Below are positions 50,933-59,973 of a DNA stretch of 64,000 bases, piece by piece (position 1 is the first letter of the stretch; each line of letters begins with the position of its first letter). This DNA comes from an uncultured Acetatifactor sp. Lineage in GTDB: Bacteria; Bacillota; Clostridia; Lachnospirales; Lachnospiraceae. The notes under the pieces were generated by a model. The model made no database searches. It was not told where the DNA came from and worked only from the letters and a program-made list of their open reading frames with translations. Made by a program: the position numbers and the translations under genes. Where the stretch lies: contig CAJUAP010000018.1 of NCBI GenBank assembly GCA_910584435.1, forward strand, positions 3,478-67,477, given 5' to 3'.

Positions 50933-52045
50933 ATGGAGAAAAGTATGCTGCAACAGGAAAATGTAGAAAAAATGGAACGGTACATTGAGGACTTTTACAA
51001 GGATTTCAGCAGGGTAAGGATGGATAAATGGAATTATGAGGATGGATGCATTATGATTGCCGCCATACAGCTCTATGAGGCTGTGGGAGATGTACGTTTC
51101 CGGAATTTCGTTGTGGAATATATGGATAGATATGTGACAGAAGAGGGGGAAATTCTCCATTATAAGAGAGATGATTACAAGCTTGATGATATAAATCCGG
51201 GCAGGGCAGTTCTGTTTGTTTATGAACAGACAGGGGAGAAGCGGATTCGAAAGGCAATGGAGGCACTGCTTCGGCATTTGGAGGAACAGCCAAGAACAGA
51301 GGCAGGCAATTTCTGGCATAAGAAGATTTACCCGAATCAGGTATGGCTGGACGGATTGTTTATGGCGCAGCCTTTTTATATGGCATGGGCTACCAAGTTC
51401 GGCAGAAAGGATCGTTATCAGGATATCTGTGGGCAGTTTGAGGTGGTGAGAGAGAAGATGCTGGATCGGGAAAAGGGGCTTTATTACCATGGTTATGATG
51501 CATCCCGCAGTATTTTCTGGGCAGACAAAAAAACAGGGTGTTCCGCGAATTTCTGGTTAAGAGCCATTGGATGGTTCCTGGTTGCGCTGGTGGATACCAT
51601 GGAAGAGATGGATCAGGGGATGTGTGAGTATTTTGCGAAATTGAGCGGGATTTATAAGGAGGCTGTCAGCGGAATGCTCCGGTATCGTGACCGGAAGAGC
51701 GGTTTGTTCTATCAGGTGGCAGACCACGGGGAGGTTCCGGGGAATTATCTGGAAACTTCAGGTTCCGCTATGGTGGCGGCATCCATTTTGAAAGCCTGCA
51801 GACTGAAGGTATTGTCTGAAGAGTATGTATCTGTTGGTGAAGAAATTCTGGATGCGGTGATTGCGCAGAAGTTAGTGGACGGGCATCTTAAGGATTGCTG
51901 CAGTGTGGCAGGGCTTGGGCCGAAGGAAGGCAGAAGGGATGGGAGCATTGCGTATTATCTGTCGGAGCCAGTTGCTGCAGATGATGGCAAAGGGGCTGCA
52001 GCTGCGTTTATGGCATATGCACAATATTTGAAGCTGCAGCAGTAA
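50933..52045 (+). CDS. Unsaturated rhamnogalacturonyl hydrolase, GH105 (first copy)
   Basis: GH105 enzymes remove the unsaturated galacturonic acid left at the end of fragments by rhamnogalacturonan lyases. The 370-residue cytoplasmic protein has the six-hairpin pattern with NQVWLDGLFMAQPFYM (catalytic aspartate in WLDG), NFWLRAIGWFLVALVD and ETSGSAMVAASIL. It shares only motifs with the second GH105 at 55531, so the two probably prefer different fragments. Start is either 50933 or the ATG at 50945, both near GGAG. First gene of the pectin operon. Confidence 0.88.
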   Translation: MEKSMLQQENVEKMERYIEDFYKDFSRVRMDKWNYEDGCIMIAAIQLYEAVGDVRFRNFVVEYMDRYVTEEGEILHYKRDDYKLDDINPGRAVLFVYEQTGEKRIRKAMEALLRHLEEQPRTEAGNFWHKKIYPNQVWLDGLFMAQPFYMAWATKFGRKDRYQDICGQFEVVREKMLDREKGLYYHGYDASRSIFWADKKTGCSANFWLRAIGWFLVALVDTMEEMDQGMCEYFAKLSGIYKEAVSGMLRYRDRKSGLFYQVADHGEVPGNYLETSGSAMVAASILKACRLKVLSEEYVSVGEEILDAVIAQKLVDGHLKDCCSVAGLGPKEGRRDGSIAYYLSEPVAADDGKGAAAAFMAYAQYLKLQQ

Positions 52046-52224
52046 AGTCCAGCTAAGAAATGTCAATCCATTTATTAAAAATGTTTGCTGGATAGGCGAG
52101 GTTATGAAGGTGCACGAGAGCAAATTCCATGAGATTACTTACGAATGAAATTTGTCTCTCCCATGTGTGCGCCGAAAGAACCTCACTCTTTAGTGCCATC
52201 GCGCAGCGATTTAAAAATAGGAGG
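52046..52224 (+). repeat. 179-nt structured intergenic element, copy 2
   Basis: This is the second copy of the element at 1211-1389, beginning one base after the GH105 stop codon and ending with the GGAGG of the next gene. It has the same total length, one compensated one-base deletion and one insertion, and substitutions concentrated in or tolerated by the predicted helices. It fills the complete gap between two operon genes, so it is transcribed. Confidence 0.8.
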
Positions 52225-52235
52225 GAGAGCAGAAA

Positions 52236-54389
52236 ATGGCAATAGACAGATATGCGTTAGTGACCCGGCACAATCCGGTTTTGGAGGCAGTTGATGTGGA
52301 TTCGCCGCTGACGGTGGGCAATGGAGAGCTGGCGTTTACGGTGGATGTAACGGGCCTTCAGACCCTGTACCGTGAATATTTGGATACCTGTCCCCTGTGT
52401 ACTATGTCCCAATGGGGATGGCATACCAGGCCGGTAAGCGGGGAGCGTTATAACTATACATTAAAAGATCTGGTTATGACGGAGTTTGATTATAACGGCA
52501 GAAAGGTAAGTTATCCAAAAGAATCCAAGCCGGGCAATGAAGAGGTTTATGAGTGGCTGAGGAAGAATCCCCACAGGCTGAATCTGGCCAGAATCGGCTT
52601 GGAATTGGATGAGGGGGAAATCGGGGCGGACAGGCTTAGTGATATCCGCCAGGAGCTGGATTTATACAGCGGGGTGATAAAGAGCAGGTTCCTGCTGGAA
52701 GGAGAGATATGCCAGGTAGAAACTGCCTGTGATAATGGGAACACACCCAATCGAAACCACGATACCATAAGCGTGAAGGTGAAGTCAGCGCTTCTGAAAA
52801 ACGGCAGATTATCTATTGGAATGACATTTCCTTATGGCTCCCATCAGAAGAGTGCATCCGATTTTGAAAATCCCAACTGCCATAGTACGGAAATCCTGTG
52901 TCAAAATGACAAATGTCTGGTGCTGAAGCGTACTTTGGACAGAGATGTCTATTATGCGGCGGTTACTATGGGAGAAGGAGCGTATGCGCTGGCTGGCGCT
53001 CAGAATCAGAAGGAAGGAACAGGGAAGGGCAGCGGTTTATCCGGTTCTGAAGCACAGAAGGAAGAGACGGCGGAAGTGGAGGGGCATAAGGTCAGATTCT
53101 ATACGAAGGAGGATACGCTGGAACTGAGCGTCTGCTTTTCCAGGAAAGCACCTTCGGAAACGGAAGAAATTCTCCCGGCACAGCAGGTACAGGAGCGCAG
53201 CCGGATGTATTGGAAGGACTTCTGGGAAAAGGGCGGCATCATAAGGCTTCATAATAGTCCGGATGCCAGAGCGGAAGAGCTTGAGCGGAGAATTATCCTT
53301 TCCATGTACCTGCTGGCGGTAAATTCCTGCGGTTCCGCGCCGCCCCAGGAGACAGGACTTACCTGTAACAGCTGGTACGGTAAAATGCATTTGGAGATGT
53401 ACTTCTGGCACTGTGCATGGGCTCCGTTATGGGGGCATACAAAACTGCTGGAGAGAAGTCTGCCCTGGTATCTGGAGCACTTGGAAGCAGCCAGGGAGAA
53501 TGCTGCGCGGAATGGATACGTGGGTGCAAGATGGCCTAAGATGATTGCTTTGGATGGCGTGGACAGTCCTTCAGGGATTGCACCCTTACTGCTCTGGCAG
53601 CAGCCCCATATTATTTTCATGCTGGAATTATGTTACAGGGAGAATCACAGCGAGGAATTCCGCAGGAAATACTGGCCCTTAGTGAAGGAAACTGCAGATT
53701 TCATGGCAGATATTGCGGTATATAACGAAGAGAAGGATTGTTATGAGCTGGTGGCACCGGTGATTCCGGTACAGGAATGCCACAAACCGGAGGACACATT
53801 AAATCCTGCATTTGAGGTGTCTTACTGGAAGTATACGCTGGAAATTGCAGTGCGCTGGGGGAAGGAACTGGGAGAGGAATGGGATGAGAAATGGGAGCAG
53901 ACGGGGAGCCAAATGGCGGCTCTCACGGCAGAAGACGGGGTTTATCTGGCACATGAGCAATGTCCTGCCACCTATACGGTTTATAATCACGATCATCCCT
54001 CCATGCTGATGTCTTATGGAGTTCTGGCAGAGAAACGTCTGAATCCGGAAATGATGAAAAATACACTTGAGAAAGTAATGGACTGCTGGAATTATCCGTC
54101 GCTGTGGGGATGGGATTTTGCAGTGATGGCAATGACTGCAGCCAGGCTGGACGAACCGGAAAAGGCAATAGACATTCTGCTGAAGGATACCCCTAAGAAT
54201 GATTATGTGGTAAGCGGCAATAACCGGCAGAAGCTGAGATCGGATCTGCCTCTGTATCTGCCAGGCAATGGTTCCCTTCTGCTGGCAATTCCCATGATGG
54301 CGGAAGGGTATGAGGGGTGCGGCAGAAAACACCCCGGCTTCCCGGAGGATTGGGTGGTAGAAACCGAAGGACTGCAGAAGTATATTTGA
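52236..54389 (+). CDS. Six-hairpin glycosidase-like protein (GH65/GH95-like), family uncertain
   Basis: The 717-residue cytoplasmic protein has an N-terminal beta-sandwich (LTVGNGELAFTVDVTGLQTL) and an (alpha/alpha)6-barrel (NSWYGKMHLEMYFWHCAWAP, GYVGARWPKM, LLLWQQPHIIFMLELCYR, YLPGNGSLLLAIPMM), the layout of GH65, GH95 and related families. Glu403 in KMHLEMYFWH and other acidic residues could be catalytic. A short Gly/Glu/Lys-rich insert (residues about 253-278) interrupts the sandwich. Its place between pectin genes suggests a substrate from rhamnogalacturonan side chains. GGAGGGAGAG precedes the ATG, at the end of the repeated element. Confidence 0.65.
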   Translation: MAIDRYALVTRHNPVLEAVDVDSPLTVGNGELAFTVDVTGLQTLYREYLDTCPLCTMSQWGWHTRPVSGERYNYTLKDLVMTEFDYNGRKVSYPKESKPGNEEVYEWLRKNPHRLNLARIGLELDEGEIGADRLSDIRQELDLYSGVIKSRFLLEGEICQVETACDNGNTPNRNHDTISVKVKSALLKNGRLSIGMTFPYGSHQKSASDFENPNCHSTEILCQNDKCLVLKRTLDRDVYYAAVTMGEGAYALAGAQNQKEGTGKGSGLSGSEAQKEETAEVEGHKVRFYTKEDTLELSVCFSRKAPSETEEILPAQQVQERSRMYWKDFWEKGGIIRLHNSPDARAEELERRIILSMYLLAVNSCGSAPPQETGLTCNSWYGKMHLEMYFWHCAWAPLWGHTKLLERSLPWYLEHLEAARENAARNGYVGARWPKMIALDGVDSPSGIAPLLLWQQPHIIFMLELCYRENHSEEFRRKYWPLVKETADFMADIAVYNEEKDCYELVAPVIPVQECHKPEDTLNPAFEVSYWKYTLEIAVRWGKELGEEWDEKWEQTGSQMAALTAEDGVYLAHEQCPATYTVYNHDHPSMLMSYGVLAEKRLNPEMMKNTLEKVMDCWNYPSLWGWDFAVMAMTAARLDEPEKAIDILLKDTPKNDYVVSGNNRQKLRSDLPLYLPGNGSLLLAIPMMAEGYEGCGRKHPGFPEDWVVETEGLQKYI

Positions 54390-54593
54390 AATCTGCCGCA
54401 ATCCCATTGGCTTTAGCTGTCGGGTTAAGGTAGCCAAACACGGAGGTTTGTGTTATACTTGCGTCATGGGAACATGGAAATCAAAAAGCAGACACAGGAA
54501 ATAAATCGGCCTTAGACAATGGGTAGTTCACGGCGGAACAATAGACAGCGATGGCTGAAGCAGCCGGAATGTGGGAAAGGATGGAAAAAAGAT

Positions 54594-55268
54594 ATGAAGA
54601 AAGTGATATGGGTGGGAGATTCCACGGTGGCGTTTAATGGGGCGGATACTTATCCGCAGACCGGAATCGGGCAGGAATTTGACAGATATCTGAAAAGAGA
54701 GTATGTGGTTTTCGACTTTGCAAAAAACGGGGCAAGTTCCAAAAGCTTTTATCATGAAGGAAGGTTTGCTGCCGCAGAAGAAGTTATGGAGGAAGGTGAT
54801 TTCCTGTTTATTCAGTTTGGCCATAATGATGAGAAGCCGGATGAAGAACGTCATACAGACCCGGATACCACGTACCAGGAGTATTTGATGCGTTATATCA
54901 GCTCTGCAAGAGAAAAGGGAGCTGTGCCGGTGCTGATTACGCCGCTCTCCAGAAGATTGTTCCAGGGGGATGGAACGATACAGAACAGTCATGGCGCATA
55001 TCCGGCTGCTGTAAAGGCATTGGCGGAAAGAGAGCATTTGGCTCTGGTGGATCTGACGGAGAAGAGCAGGGTGTTGTATGAGAGAACCGGCGATATGGCA
55101 AGCCGGAAATGGTTCATGTATTTCCCAGCAGGGACATATGAGAATTATGCCGAAGAGAAGACAGATAACACCCATCTGCATTATGAGGGAGCAGTGAAGA
55201 TGGCCGGACTGGTGGCAGAGGGATTGAGAGAGCTGGGCGGCATGTATGCGGAGATGCTGAGTGTGTAA
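54594..55268 (+). CDS. Rhamnogalacturonan acetylesterase-like SGNH hydrolase (CE12)
   Basis: The 224-residue protein has the SGNH blocks VIWVGDSTVAFNG (catalytic Ser), FAKNGASSKSF (Gly), LFIQFGHNDEKP (Asn) and DNTHLHYEGAVKMA (Asp-His), the last block THLHYEGA being typical of CE12 rhamnogalacturonan acetylesterases such as YesT/YesY. It removes acetyl groups from galacturonic acid. No signal peptide, so it works on imported fragments. The ATG at 54594 matches homologue starts, but its ribosome site GGAAAGG is 13 bases away; an upstream extension from 54519 is less likely. Confidence 0.87.
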   Translation: MKKVIWVGDSTVAFNGADTYPQTGIGQEFDRYLKREYVVFDFAKNGASSKSFYHEGRFAAAEEVMEEGDFLFIQFGHNDEKPDEERHTDPDTTYQEYLMRYISSAREKGAVPVLITPLSRRLFQGDGTIQNSHGAYPAAVKALAEREHLALVDLTEKSRVLYERTGDMASRKWFMYFPAGTYENYAEEKTDNTHLHYEGAVKMAGLVAEGLRELGGMYAEMLSV

Positions 55269-55333
55269 AGATTTTCTAAGCTGTCAAAGAGGGGTGTTTA
55301 CACACCCTCTTAGTACGCCGGCTAAGAAAATCT
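55269..55333 (+). terminator. Nested hairpin after acetylesterase gene
   Basis: AGATTTTCTAAG (55269-55280) pairs with CTAAGAAAATCT (55322-55333) with one mismatch, enclosing AGAGGGGTGT/ACACCCTCT. There is no T-run. The gap to 55530 also has GTTCGCTTTGAGC (55365-55377) and the dispersed repeat at 55395. Confidence 0.5.
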
Positions 55334-55394
55334 AAGTTACACACTGAAGAATGCCAAGCGAACGAGTTCGCTTTGAGCAGACATTCTTCTCACG

Positions 55395-55435
55395 GATTGT
55401 TTGTGCCGCCGGAAGCGACATGTCGGAAAGCGTGA
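55395..55435 (+). repeat. GATTGTTTGTGCCG repeat
   Basis: GATTGTTTGTGCCG (55395-55408) is followed by CCGGAAGCGACATGTCGG and AAAGCGTGAATGG. It is a member of the dispersed family. Confidence 0.5.
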
Positions 55436-55530
55436 ATGGAATGAAGATTTTCTAAGGTCGGAAGGTGTATAAGCCGGCAGAGTATGGCTGACAGAATAGA
55501 TGAAAAACAACAGGAAAGAGAGGAAGGAAA

Positions 55531-56721
55531 ATGGAACAGGAACGTGTGAAGGCTGCAGTAGAAAAGGCAGGAAACTATGTAGATCGGCTGACCATCGGCT
55601 CCATTGAGAATGTGCCGAAGAAGATGGTGCCATCGCAGCATAGGTTTTTTACATGGGACAATGAGAAGCGGACCCCTCCCAATAAGACATTGCTGTTTAA
55701 CTACAGCTATTTTACCGGAGTTGTCATGGAAGGGGTGTATGACATCTATGAGGCGAACCCGGAAGAGGGAAGGGTGTATTATGACTATGTGAAGGAGTAT
55801 CTTGACAGCCTGATAAAGCAGGAAGGGGACGGAAGATGGGTACTGGATTTCGACATGGCGGGATATGTGGATTATCATGGAGCAGACTGTTATAAAACGG
55901 CGGCTTTATTTGAAAGGTTCTCTCAGGGGGAGGATGCTTATGGAGAGATTGCGGCGGAGCTTTACAGGCATCTGACAGATGAGACTTATGTGAACAGTCA
56001 GGGGGTTACACCCTGCCTGGAGAAAATGCCGGAGGAAATGGGGCATAACTACCGCCATAACTGGGCAGACGAGGCGAGATATAAGATTTGGCTGGACGGC
56101 ATATATATGCTGCAGCCGTTTATAGCACATCATGCAGCCAGAATAGGGGATGAGAAGCAGCTTGGCCTGGTGCAGGAGCGCCTGGACTGGGTGGCGGAGA
56201 CATTATTGGCACCCAATGGTTTATATTATCATGCCGGTAACAGCAAGGAGGACGTGTGCAATTTCTTCTGGACCAGAGCTATGGGCTGGTACGGCATGGC
56301 AATGGTGGATGTAATGGAGGTGCTTCCCGAAGAATATTTAGAGAAGAGGAAGGCGGCGCTGAAACTGTTTGTGGACGGTGTGCTGAAATATCAGAGTAAA
56401 AACGGCTTATGGGCGAATCTGGCAGATCAGCCGGCCACGGAAACCAATCGCCAGGAGAGCAGCGGTACGGCTATGATGGCCTACATTATATTGAAGGGCA
56501 TCAGAAAGGGATGGCTGGACAGAGCTTATCTGGAAGCAGGTCTCAAGGCGTTTGTGGGACTGACGGAAGAGAAGCTGGATGAAGGCGGATTGAGAGATAT
56601 CTATATGAGAGCGGATGCCAGCGGTAAGAACAATTATGAACTGACAGAGTTCTATTGTACGGATGAAGGCAAGGGAAGCGGGCCGTTTATTATGGCTTAC
56701 TCGGAGATGCTGTACCTTTAA
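55531..56721 (+). CDS. Unsaturated rhamnogalacturonyl hydrolase, GH105 (second copy)
   Basis: The 396-residue cytoplasmic protein has RTPPNKTLLFNYSYFTGVVM, YKIWLDGIYMLQPFIAHHA (catalytic aspartate in WLDG), FFWTRAMGWYGMAMVD, RQESSGTAMMAYIIL and the C-terminal YCTDEGKGSGPFIMAYSEML of YteR/YesR-type enzymes. It is closer to the classic type than the first GH105 of the operon. AGAGGAAGGAAA precedes the ATG. Confidence 0.92.
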   Translation: MEQERVKAAVEKAGNYVDRLTIGSIENVPKKMVPSQHRFFTWDNEKRTPPNKTLLFNYSYFTGVVMEGVYDIYEANPEEGRVYYDYVKEYLDSLIKQEGDGRWVLDFDMAGYVDYHGADCYKTAALFERFSQGEDAYGEIAAELYRHLTDETYVNSQGVTPCLEKMPEEMGHNYRHNWADEARYKIWLDGIYMLQPFIAHHAARIGDEKQLGLVQERLDWVAETLLAPNGLYYHAGNSKEDVCNFFWTRAMGWYGMAMVDVMEVLPEEYLEKRKAALKLFVDGVLKYQSKNGLWANLADQPATETNRQESSGTAMMAYIILKGIRKGWLDRAYLEAGLKAFVGLTEEKLDEGGLRDIYMRADASGKNNYELTEFYCTDEGKGSGPFIMAYSEMLYL

Positions 56722-56896
56722 GAGGCTTCAGCTGGTTTATACGCAAGACCGCCGGAATTTGCCGGTCTGTTCAAGACAAATGTATAGCTGACGGTCTTTT
56801 GTTATACATTTAACCTGGTAAATGGTTTCGGTCACATTTATAAATTTCCGGGTGCTGCCGGATGCAGCTATATTTTATTGGTAGAAGAGAAGCGTT

Positions 56897-57319
56897 ATGA
56901 TGCATAAATTAGTAACCAAAATAAAGGAGCAGAAGATTTTAAATCATAAAACCTTTTCCGGTAATATAGATGATTTATTGGACTTAAGAGATGAAGTGGA
57001 ATTTGATTCGGAATGGATGAGGGTATATGATGTATTAAAGGAACACTCTATGGATGAGGAAACGGAAAAAGAGATTGCCGAAGTGCGGCAGACAGCATTT
57101 CAGACAGCCTATAACCTGTCCGATTCCAGTGATATTGCGGCCTGTGTTTCCGATGATTTTGAAATCATATGCAAAGCATATGTCATTGGCCTCAAAGACA
57201 GGTGGATGAATGGGCTTGTGAAAACATATGTGCAGCATGGATTTCCCTGCTGCGGCAGGATGGAGGTATCGGAGGCGGATGTGGACACTGCCTATGGCAG
57301 CCTGTTTGGTGATGATTAA
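56897..57319 (+). CDS. Hypothetical protein, 140 residues
   Basis: A soluble, acidic, mainly helical protein (FDSEWMRVYDVLKEHSMDEE, AFQTAYNLSDSSDIAACVSD, GLKDRWMNGLVKTYVQHGFP). No signal peptide, no motif that I recognise, a weak AGAAGAGAAGCG ribosome site. It lies between two pectin genes but the gaps on both sides hold hairpins (GACCG/CGGTC near 56748; 57412-57431), so it may be on its own transcript. Confidence 0.6.
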   Translation: MMHKLVTKIKEQKILNHKTFSGNIDDLLDLRDEVEFDSEWMRVYDVLKEHSMDEETEKEIAEVRQTAFQTAYNLSDSSDIAACVSDDFEIICKAYVIGLKDRWMNGLVKTYVQHGFPCCGRMEVSEADVDTAYGSLFGDD

Positions 57320-57411
57320 CATTTGCGGCGGAAATTGATAGTTATCTGAAATCCAGTGATGGACGAAACAAAGTGCGGCCGCTGATATTATGACATTGGA
57401 TGTAACAGTTC

Positions 57412-57431
57412 GGTACCCTGTCTGAACTGTT
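57412..57431. repeat. AACAGTTCGG..CTGAACTGTT inverted repeat
   Basis: TAACAGTTC and GAACTGTTG pair around a short loop. It is a member of the dispersed palindromic family. Confidence 0.6.
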
Positions 57432-57521
57432 GTCATTGGACAGTGATGCGGCCTTTGGAAAATTGTATTTGCATATAAATATGTGCGGAAAAAGGAAATG
57501 ATGTGAAAGAGAGGACATACT

Positions 57522-59732
57522 ATGTATGGAGAGAAAGAACATATGCCCCATCTGCGGCGGAGGAAGGCACAGTATGGGAAGAAGCTGTCGGCGCTGATGG
57601 CGGCAGTCATGCTTACTGCTGCGGCCTGTGGAAATGGGGCTGATGATGCGCCCAATCTATCAACGCAAATATCGGAAGGAAACGGTACCGGACAGGATGG
57701 AGCACCAAGCGCTTCTCCGGAAGCCAGTGCCGTACCCACGGCAGAACCGACTTCGGAACCGAAAGCGGATTCCACTCCGGCACCCGATGCCGCATCGGCC
57801 GCCGGTTCGGAGCAGGAGACAGAAGACACAACCACTTACGGAGAGTTGTCTTCAATCGGTACATATGCGCCTGCGGAGGTTTATTCTGACAGAGCATTGG
57901 CAGCAGTGAAATCGGAGGAAGGAATCTTCGTCAGCTGGCGGTGCTATGAAGCGGATTCAGCTGAGATTACGTTTACCCTGGAACGAAACGGTGAAGTGGT
58001 TTATACAGGGAACCGCACATCTTATCTGGACAGCGCAGGCAAGGCCGGGGATACCTATCAGCTGACTGCCAGTGAAGGTATTTCCGCCAAGGGAGAAACC
58101 ACAAAGGCATGGGCGGATGTATACCAGGAGCTGACGCTGCAGGCGCCGGAAGCGCAGACCATGCCGGACGGGGAAGTGGCGGAATATACATCTAACGACA
58201 TGTCAGTGGGCGATCTGGACGGGGATGGCCAGCTGGAACTTATTGTAAAATGGTACCCAAGCAATGCCCATGATAATGCCCATGACGGTTATACGGGCAC
58301 AACTATTTTGGATGCCTATAATATTGACTTGGGAGAGGGAACGGCCAGCCTGATGTGGAGAATCGACCTGGGGCTGAATATTCGTTCCGGCGCTCATTAT
58401 ACGCAGTTCCAGGTATGGGATTATGACGGGGACGGAAAAGCGGAGCTGATATGCAAGACGGCGGACGGCTCCACCACTTTTGACGCAAATCTGCAGGAGA
58501 CAGGCCATGTAGGGGAGGTCAGTGTGAAGGACCTTCCCACGGAAGTCAAGGGCAAGCCGGAAGGGTATGATTTCAGGCAGCATACAGGAAGGCTTGGCAG
58601 GATTGTGCTGGGACAGGAATACTTGACGGTATTTAACGGAGAGACAGGCGAGATTATGGATACGGTCAAGTACATTCCGGAAAGAGGCCCCTATGATGAG
58701 GAAAAAGGAATCTATGATACCAGATATTGGGGGCTGAAAGGCAAATCGGCAGCGGAAAGAAATGACGGCTATGCCAACCGGGCGGATCGTTTTCTGGCAG
58801 GCACCGGTTATCTGGATGACGGAAGCGCCAGCGCCATTTTCTGCAGAGGGTATTACGGCAGGTCAGCTCTTACGGCATGGAAATTCATAGACGGAAAACT
58901 GCAGATGCAATGGGCTTTTGATGTGCCCAGCGGAACGGAGTATGCGGCCCAGGGAAACCACCAGCTCTCGATCAATGATGTGGATGGGGACGGTTATGAT
59001 GAAATCATCTATGGTTCTCTGGTAGTGGACCATGACGGACAGGCGATGTATACCACCGGCTTAGGGCATGGGGATGCAATGCATATCAGCGACTGGAACC
59101 TGGACGGCAGGCTGGAAGTATTCGGTGTGCATGAAGAAAAAGCAGCGGAGTATGGGCTGGAGCTTCACGATGCGCTCACAGGAGAGATATTGTGGGGATA
59201 CTTCATGGGAAAGGATATCGGCAGGGGTATGGCAGCGGATATTGATCCCAGGTATGAGGGCGCGGAGATGTGGAGCGCAAGCAATGAGAACGTATATGAC
59301 TGCAAGGGAAATCCCACGGATATCATCCGCCCCAGCATTAATTTCTCCATCTATTGGGACGGAGATCTGCTGATGGAGCTGTTTGATTCCAACAATTCCG
59401 ATGAACTGGTGCCCCGTGTGGAAAAGTGGGATTGGGAGAATCAGAAAAACATGGATATTCTGCTGGCGTCAGGAACCCAGCTGAACAACGGCACCAAGGC
59501 CAATGCCGGAATCGTGGCGGATATCTACGGCGATTGGAGAGAGGAATTCATTGTGCGTGATGCACAGGATAATACGAAAATCCGTATTTACAGCACCAAT
59601 ATTCCTACGGAGTATGTATTTCCCTGTCTGCTTGAGAACAGAACTTACAGAGAGGGCATTGCATGGCAGAATACCGGTTATAACCAGCCGGCAAACCTTC
59701 CTTATCTGCTGACGGAGGAGATGAGCCGGTAG
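57522..59732 (+). CDS. Rhamnogalacturonan lyase, PL11 (lipoprotein)
   Basis: The lyase cuts the rhamnogalacturonan-I backbone by beta-elimination, giving the unsaturated ends used by GH105. The 736-residue protein has a long signal region and lipobox LTAAAC (Cys36), then a Ser/Pro/Glu/Thr-rich linker (residues about 45-105), a beta domain, and the eight-bladed propeller of PL11 with calcium loops DLDGDGQLELIV, DYDGDGKAELI and DVDGDGYDEII, plus DFRQHTGRLGR, RYWGLKGKS, and YGDWREEFIVRD. YesW is the model. The linker should hold it away from the cell surface. GAGAGGACATACT precedes the ATG. Confidence 0.94.
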   Translation: MYGEKEHMPHLRRRKAQYGKKLSALMAAVMLTAAACGNGADDAPNLSTQISEGNGTGQDGAPSASPEASAVPTAEPTSEPKADSTPAPDAASAAGSEQETEDTTTYGELSSIGTYAPAEVYSDRALAAVKSEEGIFVSWRCYEADSAEITFTLERNGEVVYTGNRTSYLDSAGKAGDTYQLTASEGISAKGETTKAWADVYQELTLQAPEAQTMPDGEVAEYTSNDMSVGDLDGDGQLELIVKWYPSNAHDNAHDGYTGTTILDAYNIDLGEGTASLMWRIDLGLNIRSGAHYTQFQVWDYDGDGKAELICKTADGSTTFDANLQETGHVGEVSVKDLPTEVKGKPEGYDFRQHTGRLGRIVLGQEYLTVFNGETGEIMDTVKYIPERGPYDEEKGIYDTRYWGLKGKSAAERNDGYANRADRFLAGTGYLDDGSASAIFCRGYYGRSALTAWKFIDGKLQMQWAFDVPSGTEYAAQGNHQLSINDVDGDGYDEIIYGSLVVDHDGQAMYTTGLGHGDAMHISDWNLDGRLEVFGVHEEKAAEYGLELHDALTGEILWGYFMGKDIGRGMAADIDPRYEGAEMWSASNENVYDCKGNPTDIIRPSINFSIYWDGDLLMELFDSNNSDELVPRVEKWDWENQKNMDILLASGTQLNNGTKANAGIVADIYGDWREEFIVRDAQDNTKIRIYSTNIPTEYVFPCLLENRTYREGIAWQNTGYNQPANLPYLLTEEMSR

Positions 59733-59842
59733 GGAGATGATAATATTTGGATTGACGGCATTGTGATTATATAAGGGTTTTAAGTTGTGATTACATAAAG
59801 GATTTTAAGATTTCCGGTTATAAGGTTTCTGATTATGAGTTT

Positions 59843-59905
59843 AACGTCCCTGTGACCCGGTGGAAGGCTGCGCGGCGGCACCTTTCGCTGGGGGCAGGGG
59901 CGTTT
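59843..59905. terminator. Terminator-like hairpin between PL11 and SDR genes
   Basis: AACGTCCCTG pairs with CAGGGGCGTT around a GC-rich loop with its own small helices. Just upstream (59765-59815) two 24-25-bp imperfect direct repeats of the type TTGTGATTA..TTTTAAG are seen. Confidence 0.5.
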
Positions 59906-59973
59906 GTATATTGTTTGCGATACCAATGTGCCATTTAACTTATTCTGATAGGTTGGATGTTATGCAATAAAGG

